Positions 35,679 through 47,712 of a stretch of 64,000 nt of DNA are shown here, piece after piece (position 1 is the first letter of the stretch; every line of letters begins with the position of its first letter). Origin of the DNA: Pyrus communis (taxonomy: Eukaryota > Streptophyta > Magnoliopsida > Rosales > Rosaceae); assembly GCF_963583255.1 (NCBI RefSeq), contig NC_084819.1:17329616-17393615 (forward strand), read 5' to 3'. A program made the translations under genes and the position numbers. Below the pieces are notes generated by a model, which made no database searches, was not told the DNA's origin, and saw only the letters and a list, made by a program, of their open reading frames with translations.

Positions 35679-36768
35679 ATAAAACAATTGTAGTATAAAT
35701 ACTTATGCAAGGTCGTTCTCCACATAGATTGATATAAATAATTTGTATTTAGAACCAATTCTTAACTAATTATTTAAAACAAAATTTGGAATTGTGAATT
35801 TAAAATAATGAAAATAGAAAACAAAATATTTGAAATTGGTTTTTGTAGAAACTCGTCAAAAGAAAGAAAAACAAATAAAATTGAGAAAAATCGAATGTAA
35901 GAAGAGGGTTAACTATCATCATTAACAATCCTATGTAATTTTATCAATTACTTATGAATTACATATGAAACTTTAAAGGTTAGGTTTTCCTAATGCATAC
36001 TAGCATTTGCCTACATACTTTGTGTATATGAACACATTTTTTTAGTAAATGAGAAGGAGGGAGAGAGAGAGAAAGAGAGAATGTTTGGGGGGGGGGGGGT
36101 TTGTTTTGGTTTTATTTTGTTTTTATTTATTTTTATTTTAAATATTAGAGATATTTTAACATCACATGTAGGTGAGGCTTCAATAAAAAAAAAAAAATTT
36201 TGGATCTGTGGAATTACATTATTATTTTTTTGTGTGATAGAAGACGAAGTTGTCTTTTCACCCTCTTTTGGTTGACAAAGATGGTTTCATTAATTAATAG
36301 ATATTCTACTTGTGGCCCATCTAAACATGCAAGACTTATTGCGCTGTGTGAAAAACCTTTGTAAAACTATGCAACACTTAAGATGAGACATTTGCCTTAA
36401 ATGAAAACACGACTATCAATCACAACAAGCCCTACTAGGATGGCATTTCAACATAAATTGCATCTGGTTACTTACCTAAACATCTTAATGATCACAAAGC
36501 ATTAAAATATAAAGACATTTTAAACACAATGATTAATAATTCAAAGTATGCATGCATAATACCATGAACAATTAAATAAAGACTATATATTCATGCTAAG
36601 GGAAATTACTTACGCATATTCATAATTGAAAACCAAATATCATTAAGAAGAAAAGAATTAAAAACACCTTGTAAAATAAAGTTGAATCATCAAAAACTCT
36701 TTCAGCTTAGTTCTCCACAATAGTAGTGCGTAGAGAACTCTAATACATGGCTACACTAAATTATTTTT
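35679..36768. other. Unassigned repeat-like, AT-rich DNA
   Basis: GA microsatellite plus a G-run (36060-36100) and an A-run (36186-36197). The rest resembles decayed non-coding retrotransposon sequence, but no LTR ends or domains were recognised. Confidence 0.35.
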
Positions 36769-39697
36769 GGGAAATTTTATTTGGAATTATCTTATCTTTA
36801 CACCCAATTGACAAGTTTTATCTACCAAACTTCCAAGTTTACCCTTAAATAAATAAGAATAAGAAAAGAAAAGAAAATAAACATTAGTGTTTTTATCTCT
36901 ACATGTGACAGCCCGTTCCGGATTTTCGAACTGTAGGGGTGAAATGACGATTTTGCCCCTATTATGGTTGTTTCGTTGTGTGGTTATTTTTGGGTGTTGC
37001 TTGGCTGGTTTTGGACCACACACACACCACACTCACTCACCTTCTCTCCCTGCCCTGTCCCGAGCCCTCTTTCTCTCCCATTCCTATTCTTCTTGTACGG
37101 ACGACAACCAAAACCATTGAAACCTTCACAGATCGAGGAAACAAATTACATATTCGTGCTCGTGAGGTCCTTGGGAGTTCAACCATACCCATTTCAGGTA
37201 AGGATACCTTCGTTTTCACGTCGAACTCGGGATACCCCGATTTGGTCACTGTTCATGCACACGTTAATTCTTGTGTTTTTGGGAATTTCAAGCTTGTAGG
37301 AAGCTTAGTGAGGTCCTTAGGAGGCTCAGGATGGTTCGTTTGAAGGTTTTGGACGTCGGGATCGTGAGTTTCAAGCTTGGCCGGAGTTGGTGGTGTTTTC
37401 CCGGCGAGATTCCGTGGGTTTTAGTGCTTGAAAGTGGTATGGATTTGTTCCTCTTGTTGTAAGCTTCATTTTGGTACCAATTTTGTGAAATTTGGTTGAA
37501 AAACGAAGAAGATACAAGGTTTTGAAGTTTTCCCGGTTTTTCGGCATCGGCGACGGCGCCGGAGTTTTGCCGGAGAAGACGACGGAATATTCCGTCAGTT
37601 TGGACGGAATATTCCTAACGGCGTTAACGGAATCCTTCAGATTTAACGGAATATTCCTGACAGCGTTAACTGACGCCGTCAGTGTGCCAGGCAGGTGCCT
37701 GCGCGTAGGCGGCGCGTGCCTTGGCCGGCGCGTGGGGGCGTATGCGGTGTCAGAAATTTTTTCTAAAAATATGGGGATATTCCTGAGGTTGAGTAGATCA
37801 AGTTGGTGTATTCATACACCCCATTTGAGCATTGTATGAGAAGTTATTTCGTGATGTTGGTTATGTGCTTTAAAATTAACGTTTTATAGTTGTTTCGCAT
37901 ATAGGTGAGACCTATCCCGAGGACGAGCGCGGTGACTCGAGGCAAGGGGGTTAAGACCCTTCTACATACCAGTGAGTGGGCTTTTGGTTTTCCGTATATA
38001 CCTATATACTTATACTTTTCCCAGAAAGTGAAATGAAATGTTTATACGTTTATATGCCATGCTTATTGTTTGCCATTTATTTACGCATTATTAGTCGCAT
38101 ATGTATATATGTTTGGTGTTGCGGACGCACAGGTAAGTGCCAGGTGAGTTATGATTTATGTTTATGTTCAGTAGTGATTTGAGATGCATAGAGAGCTCAT
38201 AACCTGCACCCCGGTGTTAGTGCTCCCGCCCAGAGTTGGGCACAGTCCTTCACGTGATGTTCACCTCCCGCACCACACGCTCATCTTGGATCCAAGTTAG
38301 GTGCACAGTCCTGTCGTACAGACCACTTTAGGTGGTTCCAACTCGTAGGTGACCCGCGATTAGTCGTCCAGCCTTCACGTGATCGTAGCACTTGAGCGTA
38401 CTTATTATACACCCAGTCCTATCGTACAGACCACTCTAGGTGGTTCCGACTCGTGTGCAGGTATAGTTAGTGAGATCACGTTAGGTGACTCCGGCTGACA
38501 GATTACATAGCATTGATTTGACATTACCTGAGCACTTGCATTTTATTTCAAGGCTTTTGGCATGGCATATTTCTGAGCATGACTTATATTATATATGTAT
38601 ATTCTATTTTTCTGGGAAGTATACAAGTTTTACGGCGAGGGGTTAGAATCTTGTTTATGAAATGGTTTTTGAAAAGCTTTGTTTTTGCCCACTCACACTT
38701 TTTGTTTTGCGCCTCTCCAGGTTCTAGTTGGCTAGCACTTTTGGTGGCTCCCCAGAGGATTTCCCCGGCATATCTGACAGATTATCACCAGTGTAGGACC
38801 ACCTTTGGATGTGTTTTTGTAGTGTTATTTCTCCCGGACTGCATTCGGTCTTCGTGCTCTGAACTTTGTTTTTCACACTTACGCTTGCACATGTATGTTC
38901 TTACTTTGTGTAAAGCTGGTTTTTATTTATTCGTACTTTTATTATTTATTTTATTAGCTTCCGCATTGTGCACATGGTTACGTCACTTCCACGTGACGGC
39001 CAGCATGCCCTGATCTCGGTCGGAGTGTGTCACTACACCCTATAACTCTAAAACTGGCACACCAGTACACTTCTCCATTATTTTCGGCAAAACCTACCCA
39101 AATAACAGCAAAACATTCTCTCGAGTTCATCAATGAGTCAGCTTGCTAGTAACCCTTATCAGCTCTCATTTATAATTTCAGCATAGGTTTTCGGCTGATA
39201 TGGTTTGAACCATTATCTTGGAGTTGGCTATTTGCATAAATTATTAAAACTAACAAGTCAACTTGCATAAATTATTAAAGCTTCCATGTCAATCAGTGTC
39301 TATTTAGAAGAGATAGCAACAAGGGCTTCGTAAGCATTTTTCTCATATTGCAAGAATTTGTTTCATGTCCAACGAATTGGTAAGAAGCTTTCTTCGTTGA
39401 AATTATAAATGAGAGCCGCTAAGGGTTTCATGCAATAAGGGTTTCAACAAGCTTACTTGTTGATGAACTCAGGAGAATATTTTGTTGTCATTTGGATGTG
39501 TTTCGCGGGAAATAATGGAGGAGTGCAGATGTGTGCCATTTTTTTAAGTTATTGGGTGTAGAGATAAAAACACCAATATTTATTTTCTTTTATTTTCTTA
39601 TTCTTATTTATTTAAGGGCAAACTTGAAAGTTTAGTAGAGAAATTTTTTTTAGTTGGGTGTAGAGATAGGATAGCTGGATCCAAATAAAATTTCTCA
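36769..39697. mobile_element. Fold-back element with about 300-bp arms, split by a solo LTR
   Basis: The left arm is 36769-36903 plus 39033-39190; the right arm is about 39400-39697 as reverse complement. Matching blocks include GAAATTTTATTTGGA, CCCTTAAATAAATAAGAATA, GTGTTTTTATCTCTACACCC, GGCACAC, TCTCCATTATTT, GAGTTCATCAA and GCTCTCATTTATAATTTCA. Removing the 2.1-kb solo LTR and its duplicated CTACA rejoins the left arm exactly. About 200 bp of spacer remains. No target duplication of the outer element was fixed. Confidence 0.8.
36904..39032 (+). mobile_element. Solo LTR (family S), 2129 bp, plus orientation
   Basis: Begins TGTGACAGCCCGTTCCGGAT and ends CTCGGTCGGAGTGTGTCA, with a perfect 5-bp target duplication CTACA at 36899-36903 and 39033-39037. 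It shares ends and internal blocks with the solo LTR at 27210-29433, in inverted orientation. It has the GGAATATTCC cluster at about 37580-37660 and two copies of CGTACAGACCACTYTAGGTG at about 38313 and 38424. A 144-aa open frame near 38579-39013 has no recognisable domain and is ignored. Confidence 0.9.
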
Positions 39698-40200
39698 TTA
39701 TATATTCTTTACCTACCTAAACAAGGCTTTCTGGTAAATCAGGAAATTCAATTAAAATAATAAAATAATAAATAAAGTTTTCTATTTAAAGTCAAGTTTG
39801 GACTGCTGAGAAAATCACACTTTTGACTGACCAAATCAGCTCCGATTTGGTCTCAAAATGTGTCTTTTTAAAGTTTTACATGCTTGCTTCAAATCCTCAA
39901 AAGGAACCTTCCTCAGAATATGCCATTTTGGCCTTCAAAATACCCAAAATATCCAAAAACGTCAATTTGGGAAAACTACGCAGTTAACACTTATTTCTTT
40001 GCCATGATCAAACGACTTGGAAATAAATTCTAGAATTTTGACACAATTATTTTGGAAGACTCACAAACCTGTTCCAATTTGAATTACTAAAAAATTCCTC
40101 TGTTGCATCACTTTATGACCAAAGTAGATTCGCATGTCCTGTAATAAAAATATAACACTAATTATCTAAATTCAACCAAAATAATAAATAAATTATTACT

Positions 40201-41055
40201 AAAATAAGATAAAATATTATCTCTTATAAACCAACTCCGCAAATTCTAACCTATAATTCTACTGATATTTTAATTTGAGTAATACTAGGGAGACTAAATT
40301 TTTTAAACCAAATGATGTGTCACCAATAGGAAACAAGCACGTTAACCGACATTTAATTAATAATCCAATCATCTCTAACCATATCATTTAATTTGTAAAT
40401 TTGGTTTAAAAAATTTAGTTTCTTTAGCTTTACTCTTTTAATTTTATGTTTTTGTCTTTCTACAACAACAAAAGTAAAAACACGTGTACCTCGCATGGAA
40501 AACTTTCAATCAAACCTTTATAATATCATTGCTAGGGGAAATTAGATCGGTATATTTGATTGGGTACTGAAATTGTTCTGGTTCATTTCTTATCTTGCGT
40601 GACATTACAATAAGAAATATAGTATATCACTAAAAAACCATGAATTAGATTGATGCCCTATTCATTTTTTTTTAAACAATTGATGCCCTATTCATGTCCT
40701 TATCGTTTCATGACTACTTTGGTTTATAATTTTTCTCGGTCGAAATAAGTAAACAAGTTACATGTCAAAAGAAAAGAGAATCGAACTCCAAGAAGAATCA
40801 TTAAATTTTTTTTCTCTTTTAGGTTTTGTCAAGGACCAAACCATGCGCTGGGTTGTTCATTCGTCGGTACCCTAAGTAGGAATATTATACATTTCTCCAA
40901 GAGATACCCAGTGGGCAGCAGCTGGTATCTAAAAAAGAAATTGAGAATTTAAGAACATACGAGGTAGTAGTCACGGGGTGATTGGTTGATTTGTGGGCTG
41001 CTGTTGCAATGTTGCCTTCAATACATTAACATAATTGGCCGGCGTGAGCGCAGCT
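40201..41055 (-). repeat. Orphan duplicate of a P450 upstream region
   Basis: Blocks match DNA upstream of copy 1: GTTTTTGTCTTTCTA, GCATGGAAAACTTT, CTTATCTTGC, TGAATTAGATTGA (34240-34980). Other blocks resemble DNA upstream of copy 2: TCTTTTAGGTTTT and TTGGCCGRCGTGAG (about 48340-48500). No P450 coding sequence adjoins it on the gene side. It may mark a lost fourth copy. Confidence 0.55.
40277..40435. repeat. MULE-type MITE, 159 bp with 9-bp target duplication
   Basis: TIRs of about 37 bp: GAGTAATACTAGGGAGACTA and GAGTAAAGCTAAAGAAACTA, both followed by AATTTTTTAAACCAAAT. A perfect 9-bp direct repeat TTTTAATTT lies at 40268-40276 and 40436-40444. The homologous DNA upstream of P450 copy 1 (34240-34275) lacks the insert, giving an empty site. 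Confidence 0.85.
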
Positions 41056-41104
41056 GCCGGTCAGGTTCTTTCTGTCCCGGGCCAAACCTAAGATACGAAT
41101 ATAA

Positions 41105-41324
41105 GGATAAGGATCCTCTCTGGATCCTTGTTGTAGAGATCCAAGAGATCAATCAATCGTGTTCGTCATTGTACATCGTGTAGTCAATTTTCTTTAGGTA
41201 CTATTTATATTCAATTTTAAATTTAAATTTTAAAATAATTTTTAAATACACGATGTACGATGAATGGACACGATTGATTGATCATCCGGATTCCCACAAA
41301 GAGAATCTAAAGAGGATCCAATTC
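41105..41324. repeat. MITE-like hairpin (family B), second copy
   Basis: Ends GGATAAGGATCCTCTCTGGA and AAGAGGATCCAATTCC. Inner arms AATCAATCGTGTTCGTCATT and AATGGACACGATTGATTGAT are near-perfect reverse complements across an AT-rich loop. Same family as 3743-3950. Confidence 0.75.
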
Positions 41325-42199
41325 CATAATATAATACTGTTACCACTTTCCAAGAAATCTTTGTGATACCTTATTAGTTTTTGGCATTTTCTTGTTTCTT
41401 GTTTCGACACAATGGAATTGGTATCTGAATTTTGAAAACACGTAATTACTTACGTGAATGGACCTACCCAGGAGCCTAGGAGACACAATGGTGTTCATGT
41501 GAGTGCCAAGCGGAATAAGAGGAAAGTAGGCCTTTGTTTATTTTTTTATTTTTTATTTTATTTTTACAAAGGAAAACGTTAATATGTTAAATAGTTAGTT
41601 GTTAGATGGAAGAGAGTATTGCACTATACTAACCTCTTATAAGCCCTTGTGAAGTTTCTTCTTTTGTTGATGTGAAACTCTTTTGGATGCATTATTTTGC
41701 TCACCACTATAACTATGATGTATGCTCACCATACACATAATCATTTGCCATGTATCTTTTCACCTAATTCTAGTTAATTTTCATATTAAATATTACTTTT
41801 TTAAGTTGAAAAAAAGATAACCGAGATTAAGTAAAAAAACATGTGGCAGATGTTTAGGCGTATGGTGAATATATACCAAAGTTTAGGGTGGTGAGTAAAA
41901 ATGCTCTCAACTCTTTTACCTCTATATCTTCACATGCCCTTCACATGATGTATTTTTGAGCTAAACACATGGACAACACGAATTGGGTGAGGTGGAGCAC
42001 GTGTGACTATTGAGTTTCATACGTGGGCCAACCTACTCTAATACCATGAAGAAAATTGAGATTCCATCATAAAACCAATTGATAATATGAGAAGTAGTTT
42101 AACCTCTTATAAACCCTTATAAGATTTTTTTTTTTTTGCACCGATGTGAATTTTTTTTACTTTAACATTCCCACAATGCCACTGCAATAAAGGTCATCT

Positions 42200-44047
42200 G
42201 CATTAAGCTTTTGATTAAGGTAGTTTGACTTTGAGGCCACATCAATATTTTATAAACCGTGAAGTATTGATATTTTGGAGAGAGGGAATATAACCTTGAT
42301 AGAATAAGGCTGAGTACTATCTTCAGCTTCGACATGGCAAATTTCTGGCCCAAGCACAACCGACTCCCGAAACCAAATGGCATGTATGATTGGGGATACT
42401 TGCATGCTTCTGAGACCCCATTTGCAAACCTCTACGGATGAAACTCATTGGCATCCGAACCTCACTTTCGGGGTCCCGGTGCAATGCTGGAACGAATGTC
42501 CGTATCGGATGCCTTCTGGCACATCTAAGTCTACCCAAATTTATTTCCGCAAGAGCTTCCCTTGCTATTATGACTCCAGTTCCATAGAGACACAAGCTCT
42601 CATGAATCACCATTGTCAGCTGTTAAGTGTAGGACTTAGATTTGACTTTTCTTGACCAAAAATGTAACTTTTATTCTTGCATTATCATACCAAGCTCTAG
42701 TTAGGTTTTAAGATAGTGATGGGACATTGGTGAAAATTAAAAGGTGATGAAGATCTCAGCTCAATCTTCATTGAACAAGGTTTGCTTCATGTATATGCCT
42801 CACAAGCTAGCATTTTTGTGGTTTTTTACTTGTGTTTTCTGCTTAGTCAAGTTTGGGCACGTGCATTTCTTAAAAGGTCATGTGACTCATCTTATCTTTT
42901 ACTCAATCAGCATTTGTCCTTTTATTCCTGTCCTATCTCTGTGAGATGGGTGTTTTTTGAGACAAACGTATGCATGCAACGTGTGATAGGGTAATTATAA
43001 GTTTTCTCCGGAGGGTGTGATTATTCACACATCATTTTTTACTTTTCACACAACCTTTTAATTTTCGACTGTTAGATCGGATAAATTGAAAAAAAAAATT
43101 AAATGACAGAAATTAATAAAGAATGTGAGAACTAAAAAATGATGTGTGGATATCACGCTCCTTTCTCCAAACCAACCTAAAATTGAGAAACCCCAACATT
43201 AAACTAGGTGTCCTCGAAGAGAAGAATCTTTGAAAAAATCTCGTTGCCTTGGGAATAAGAGCTACCAAAACAAGCCCTTGATATTATATCAGCAGAAAAG
43301 CATTTCAAATCCTCAATAATTATCATGTCCACAACTCCTCCCTCAAGTATAAAGCTCTCCCGCTTGTTAATTATCGCCATGGTCGATTCCTCCATCAGAC
43401 CCATCATTGCTTACAATTCTTTACCGTTTCAATCGCCACACATGCCTAAACTTCTGGAGGAAAGCCAATTTATCCTGTGTACTTTCAGTTTGGTTATGAG
43501 CCAAGCCCCTTTAATCTTTTAAAACATCTCTATTTGTTCTAAATGTCAAATTAGGAAAATGATAACATCATTCTTTTACCCTACAAACTCATGTTTAATA
43601 TGGTCTGTTGCTTCAGTCCGCTATGTTCCAACTCAATATTCAAAATCAAAAAAGATGTATAAGAGGAGAAAAATAGTGTGTGGTTGTCATTTTCCTAAAG
43701 TTACCACATTTTCTAGCATCCCTACTTGAATGGACAAACACAACCTTTATCTTATGAAAAAATTAACCGCAAAGGGCAAATTGACACGTTATAAAAGATA
43801 AGTAGGGCTAGCTTAGATCCAATTTGAAAGTCCATCTCTAGAGGTTCCTCTAAATGTTATAGAACAAGAATCTATACAACATAGAGTGAAAAGGGTATTC
43901 TCTATATGCCTTAACCTTGTGAAGGAAGAACTCAGGAGCAATGAGTTTCTTTCTGGTAAGCCCCTTCGTGCCCGTTCGCTCGGAGAACATTGTCACCTAA
44001 CAAGTGATGACCAGCATATCACTACTACCTGATCAAAGCCCTCTGCC
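42200..44047 (-). pseudogene. CYP714-type P450 pseudogene with internal deletions
   Basis: From its 5' end (right): exon-1 codons [14 protein letters not shown] (about 44000-44047) run directly into the last part of exon 2 (about 43915-43999). So most of exon 1, intron 1 and half of exon 2 are gone, and the frame is lost. Exon 3 remains at about 43180-43407 ([21 protein letters not shown]) but ends in a premature stop. Exon 4, which carries the I-helix oxygen site, is missing. Exon 5 (about 42200-42616) keeps ESL and a heme-like FGFGSRLCLG but in at least two frames. A MITE sits in the intron remnant at 43010-43161. Closest in sequence to copies 1 and 2. Confidence 0.92.
43010..43161. repeat. 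MITE, 152 bp, inside the P450 pseudogene intron
   Basis: TIRs GGAGGGTGTGATTATTCACA and GGAGCGTGATATCCACACAT, both followed by CATTTTTTA. The 7-bp direct repeat TTTCTCC lies at 43003-43009 and 43162-43168. The paralogous site in P450 copy 1 (TTTTCTCCCAACAGACCTGA, from 31619) has no insert. Confidence 0.85.
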
Positions 44048-44737
44048 ATCTCTGAGACAAAACTATGGTTTTGCTAATTTTTTTTGTTTTTCCACACTTT
44101 TTGGGCTTTTGATTCTGACTTTTGTGCCTTTTTCTTATTTCTGCCGTTTTGAGCTTTTTTCTTACTCCCACCCACATTCAATACTTCCTAAAACGTCCGG
44201 GGAGCAAAGGTTTTTCTTTTTATTTTATAACCACAATGTCGTAGTTTCGAAAAGTATAGGGTATGAGGTGTTCACATTGAATACATGCATGTTCGGACGA
44301 GGAATTTTCCAAGTCCTAAGAGATTGAAGTCGAGTTATTTAGGAGTGGATTACAAAATGTGAGATAAATAGAATTATAAAGATTCTTCATAAGCATCACA
44401 TGTGAAAGAGATTTGTAATGATTTCGATCATTTATCGCATTTATCGATCATGCTGCAGACAAATAAGCTTATAATTAACATTACATTTATAAAATTTATT
44501 GACCACATTGCATATTGTAGAACTGGGAATAGGTTTCACTTTTGTTTACAAGTAGTTTAATATTGTAATCTTTGTTGATGCCAAAAAATGGTTCAACTGA
44601 GGTCGATCGGGTGATTGGTCAATTGGGAATGCTAGCTGCTTTCAAAGGTATTTTAACATTTCCGATCGATCAAGCACTTGACATAAATGGAACATTTTTT
44701 TTTCTGGCATCAACAACCTTTCTTGAACCAGCTTCCT
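44048..44737. other. Spacer between the P450 pseudogene and copy 2
   Basis: AT-rich; includes the 3' UTR of copy 2 on the right side. No gene or clear repeat seen. Confidence 0.4.
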
Positions 44738-47678
44738 TCATTGCACACGCCTAACAAGAAGTTTGATTCCATGTTCAGGCAACAACAACATTTTGTAAAC
44801 AGGAGAGTGCTGGTAGTTTGGGGAAAGGGCAAAGGAGAACTTGGATAGAATAAGAGAGAGTACTATCTTGAGCTGCACCATGCTAAAATTCTGGCCTATA
44901 CACAATCGGCTCCCATAACCAAATGGCATATATGCTTGGGGATATTTGCATGCTTCAGAGACCCCATTTGCAAACCTCTCGGGCTTGAACTCATCAGCAT
45001 CCGGACCCCAATTTTCGGGGTCACGGTGCAGTGTCGGAATAAATGTCCATATGTGGACGCCTTTCGGCACATCCAAGTCCCCCAACCTCACCTTTTCTAG
45101 AGCTTCCCTTGCCACTAAAACTGAAGGTGCATAAAACCGCAGGCTCTCTTGAATCACCATTGTCAGCTGCACATACACAAACATTGTAGCAACAATTTTA
45201 AATCACTACTACACAAATGGCCTTTTCACATAGACATAGGATTTATGTGTATTGCTTTAACACACCAAACCGTGTGAAGGAAAAAGAATAATATTTATCA
45301 AATACCTCAGAGAATTGTAATTAGCACTATAAAAGAGTGTGTGATGGCAGTATTGTCAATAGCATTGTATGGTAATAACACAACAAATGGGTAATGTTAG
45401 CTTGTCAGACAAGACAATGAATATTGTTCATCCAAATTCACAGTCCAGCAACAAAACATCTTATGTCATCATATAGTATGACAAGAAAACAATTTCCCAC
45501 AGTAAATAAAACAAGATGAGAAATCAACTTACGTACCGTTTTCAATTTGTTCAATTTATCCGTGTCTTTCAAGCAATGATGCAGTTGATAATCATCTCCA
45601 CAGACTTCAGAAATCTCGGCACGAATACGTTCTTGCCACTTTGGGTGTAATGCCAATAGCATCAATGTCCAGGAAGCTGTAAGAGCAGTGGTCTCAGAGC
45701 CTGCAAAGTAGATACTTCTACAATTGTCTAGAATAAATTGGTCTGTTTTGTGAGTGTTTTGATGCATGTCACTGCTAGTACTTGCAGCACTTTCCAGTAG
45801 CATTTGTAATAGGTCCTTTTTACATATGCCACCCACTTGGCTTTGTTTTTGGCGATCCCTCACTAATTTGAGCAACAAAGCGTCCACCTCTTTCCTCAAA
45901 GTCCAAATCTTCCTGTCATTCTCTGTGGGAAAGAAGCTGCACGGAGGGCAGCAGATGTCAAATTTAACATTTACTTTGATAAAAACAGAATAGAAGAAAA
46001 AAAACAAAGGATATATACTTCCTTCCTTCCTTGCCAGTAAGGAAAGTCCTCCCTGATTTGACATTATTTCACGGTACAAACGGGTCATAATTAGAATCTC
46101 TAAAAAAAATTTCAATTTGGAGACTGTTGAATCTTTCACATGAATCGTCAATTTCTTCAGTTCGTATAAATGATTAAACCATCTCCAAGTTAAATGAATT
46201 TTTCCAAAAATGATCTTTAGATGATAACAAAAATAATAAAAGATTTTGATTATGACTTTTCCTACTTTATTAGAAATGAGGGAAGTATAATCCAAAGCCA
46301 AATATTTGTCCACGGCACTCAAAGACTAAACAACAAGAAGACAGCAAACAAAAGATGAAAAGAAAATTACAAAAACATGCATGTCGAAAGAAAAAGGAAA
46401 AAAAAAAACGAACCCAAAATTGATAACCCCAAAGAGCAAAATTGGATTTGACAAGGCCTCCTGGAGGAGAGCGATCTTTGAAAAAATCTGGTTGCCTTGG
46501 GAGTAAGTGCTACCAAAACAAGCTCTTGATATGATATCAGCAGAGAGGGTCTTCAATTCTTTATCGACTATTATCTCCAGAACACCTCCCTCACTTTTTA
46601 GTAAACGTCTTTCCCATGTCTTAAGAAGTGCCACTGCAGATTCCTCCATCATATCCATCATGCCCTACAGTACTCTCCAATATTTGAATTACCAAAACAT
46701 GCCTTTATAGTTTTTAAAGAACAAGAATTTAGACTGCTTAGTCTACTTCTTTCATCACGTGATACTCATATGATAGGAGAGGTAAGCACATGGATGTATA
46801 CAATATGTGCTACCTAGGGAAGCTCATTGAGTATATATTACCTTGACCTTGTTAAGGAAGAATTCGGGAGCGATGAGTTTCTTCTGGTAGGCAAAATCTT
46901 GTCCGTTGGCCCGAATTATGCTGTTGCCTATCAAGGGCAGGAGTGGCTTACTCAAATATTTCGGTACACCCAAATCCATGTAGTTTTGCAGTTTCAGCTC
47001 CTTTAACAACTTGGGATCACTCACATACATGTGTTGTTTGCTCCCCGTTGAGTACCTGTATACTGGACCTGCATATATATAATTGCATTCATCAAATTAT
47101 ATTATTAACTTTCGTTCTCAATCAATTTGGTCCAAATCCAGTTGCTCTGAGTGGTAGGAGGGTACGCTGCTGTAGCAATCAGACGAGATCCTAATGTGCA
47201 GTTATGCTCGCCTAATTCTCATCATACGTGTCTATAAAGAAGAACCTAATAATTAATGTAAAAATTGAACCCTTTGCTGTATATATACATATAGAAGTTA
47301 TCAGAAAATATGTTTCCTGTAATTTACTTATTGTACTGTACAGTACCTACTGGGTTATGCAAGTATAATTAGTTTCATACCGTACTTCTGCTCCCACCGC
47401 TGAAGATACGGAAAGATGGAGGGAACCCAATTGTGCTGGAAATCTTTAGGATCAGAAGGTTCATGGATGATGTTGGTGGTGGATTGAATCTTTTGCATCT
47501 CTGTCATATTCCCAACAAGGAATGAAGGTGGTGGCCCTCCGATGCCTTGCTTCCGAAGCACTGACCGGATCCTTGCAGGTTTTAGCCACATCTCCTTGAA
47601 CAATCGCATCACCACACTCAAAACACCGATCAACACAAGTGACCAACATATCATTGCTACCTGAAGACCCTGTGCCAT
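44738..47678 (-). CDS. CYP714-like: Cytochrome P450, CYP714-type (copy 2), five exons, intact
   Basis: Exons from the start: 47381-47678, 46842-47068, 46414-46664, 45537-45936, 44738-45166. They total 1605 nt, 534 aa, with intron positions and phases identical to copy 1. The N-terminal anchor is [20 protein letters not shown]; the hinge includes [15 protein letters not shown] is at 337-342, ESLR at 399-402, PERF at 454-457, and the heme loop [10 protein letters not shown] has ligand Cys481. The stretch after ESLR reads [10 protein letters not shown], where copy 1 has [10 protein letters not shown]; this overlaps the usual substrate-recognition site 5. The exon-3 donor GTTCGT is weak, so the junction at 46414 is set by homology to copy 1. 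ER monooxygenase by family; gibberellin or terpenoid substrate is only a family-based guess. Confidence 0.93.
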
Positions 47679-47712
47679 GATCTCTCACTGCTTATGAGTT
47701 ATGAGTGCATGG

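Larger units (their letters stand above)
39698..42199. other. Repeat-rich spacer between the P450 genes
   Basis: Contains a MULE-type MITE (40277-40435), a copy of P450 upstream DNA (about 40201-41055) and a family-B MITE (41105-41324). The stretches 39698-40200 and 41325-42199 show no gene. Confidence 0.5.

Noticed and set aside
37492..37839. 115-aa open frame on the plus strand
   Set aside because: Lies wholly within the same solo LTR and is built largely from its GGAATATTCC-rich repeats.
38579..39013. 144-aa open frame on the plus strand
   Set aside because: Lies wholly within a solo LTR and shows no recognisable domain.
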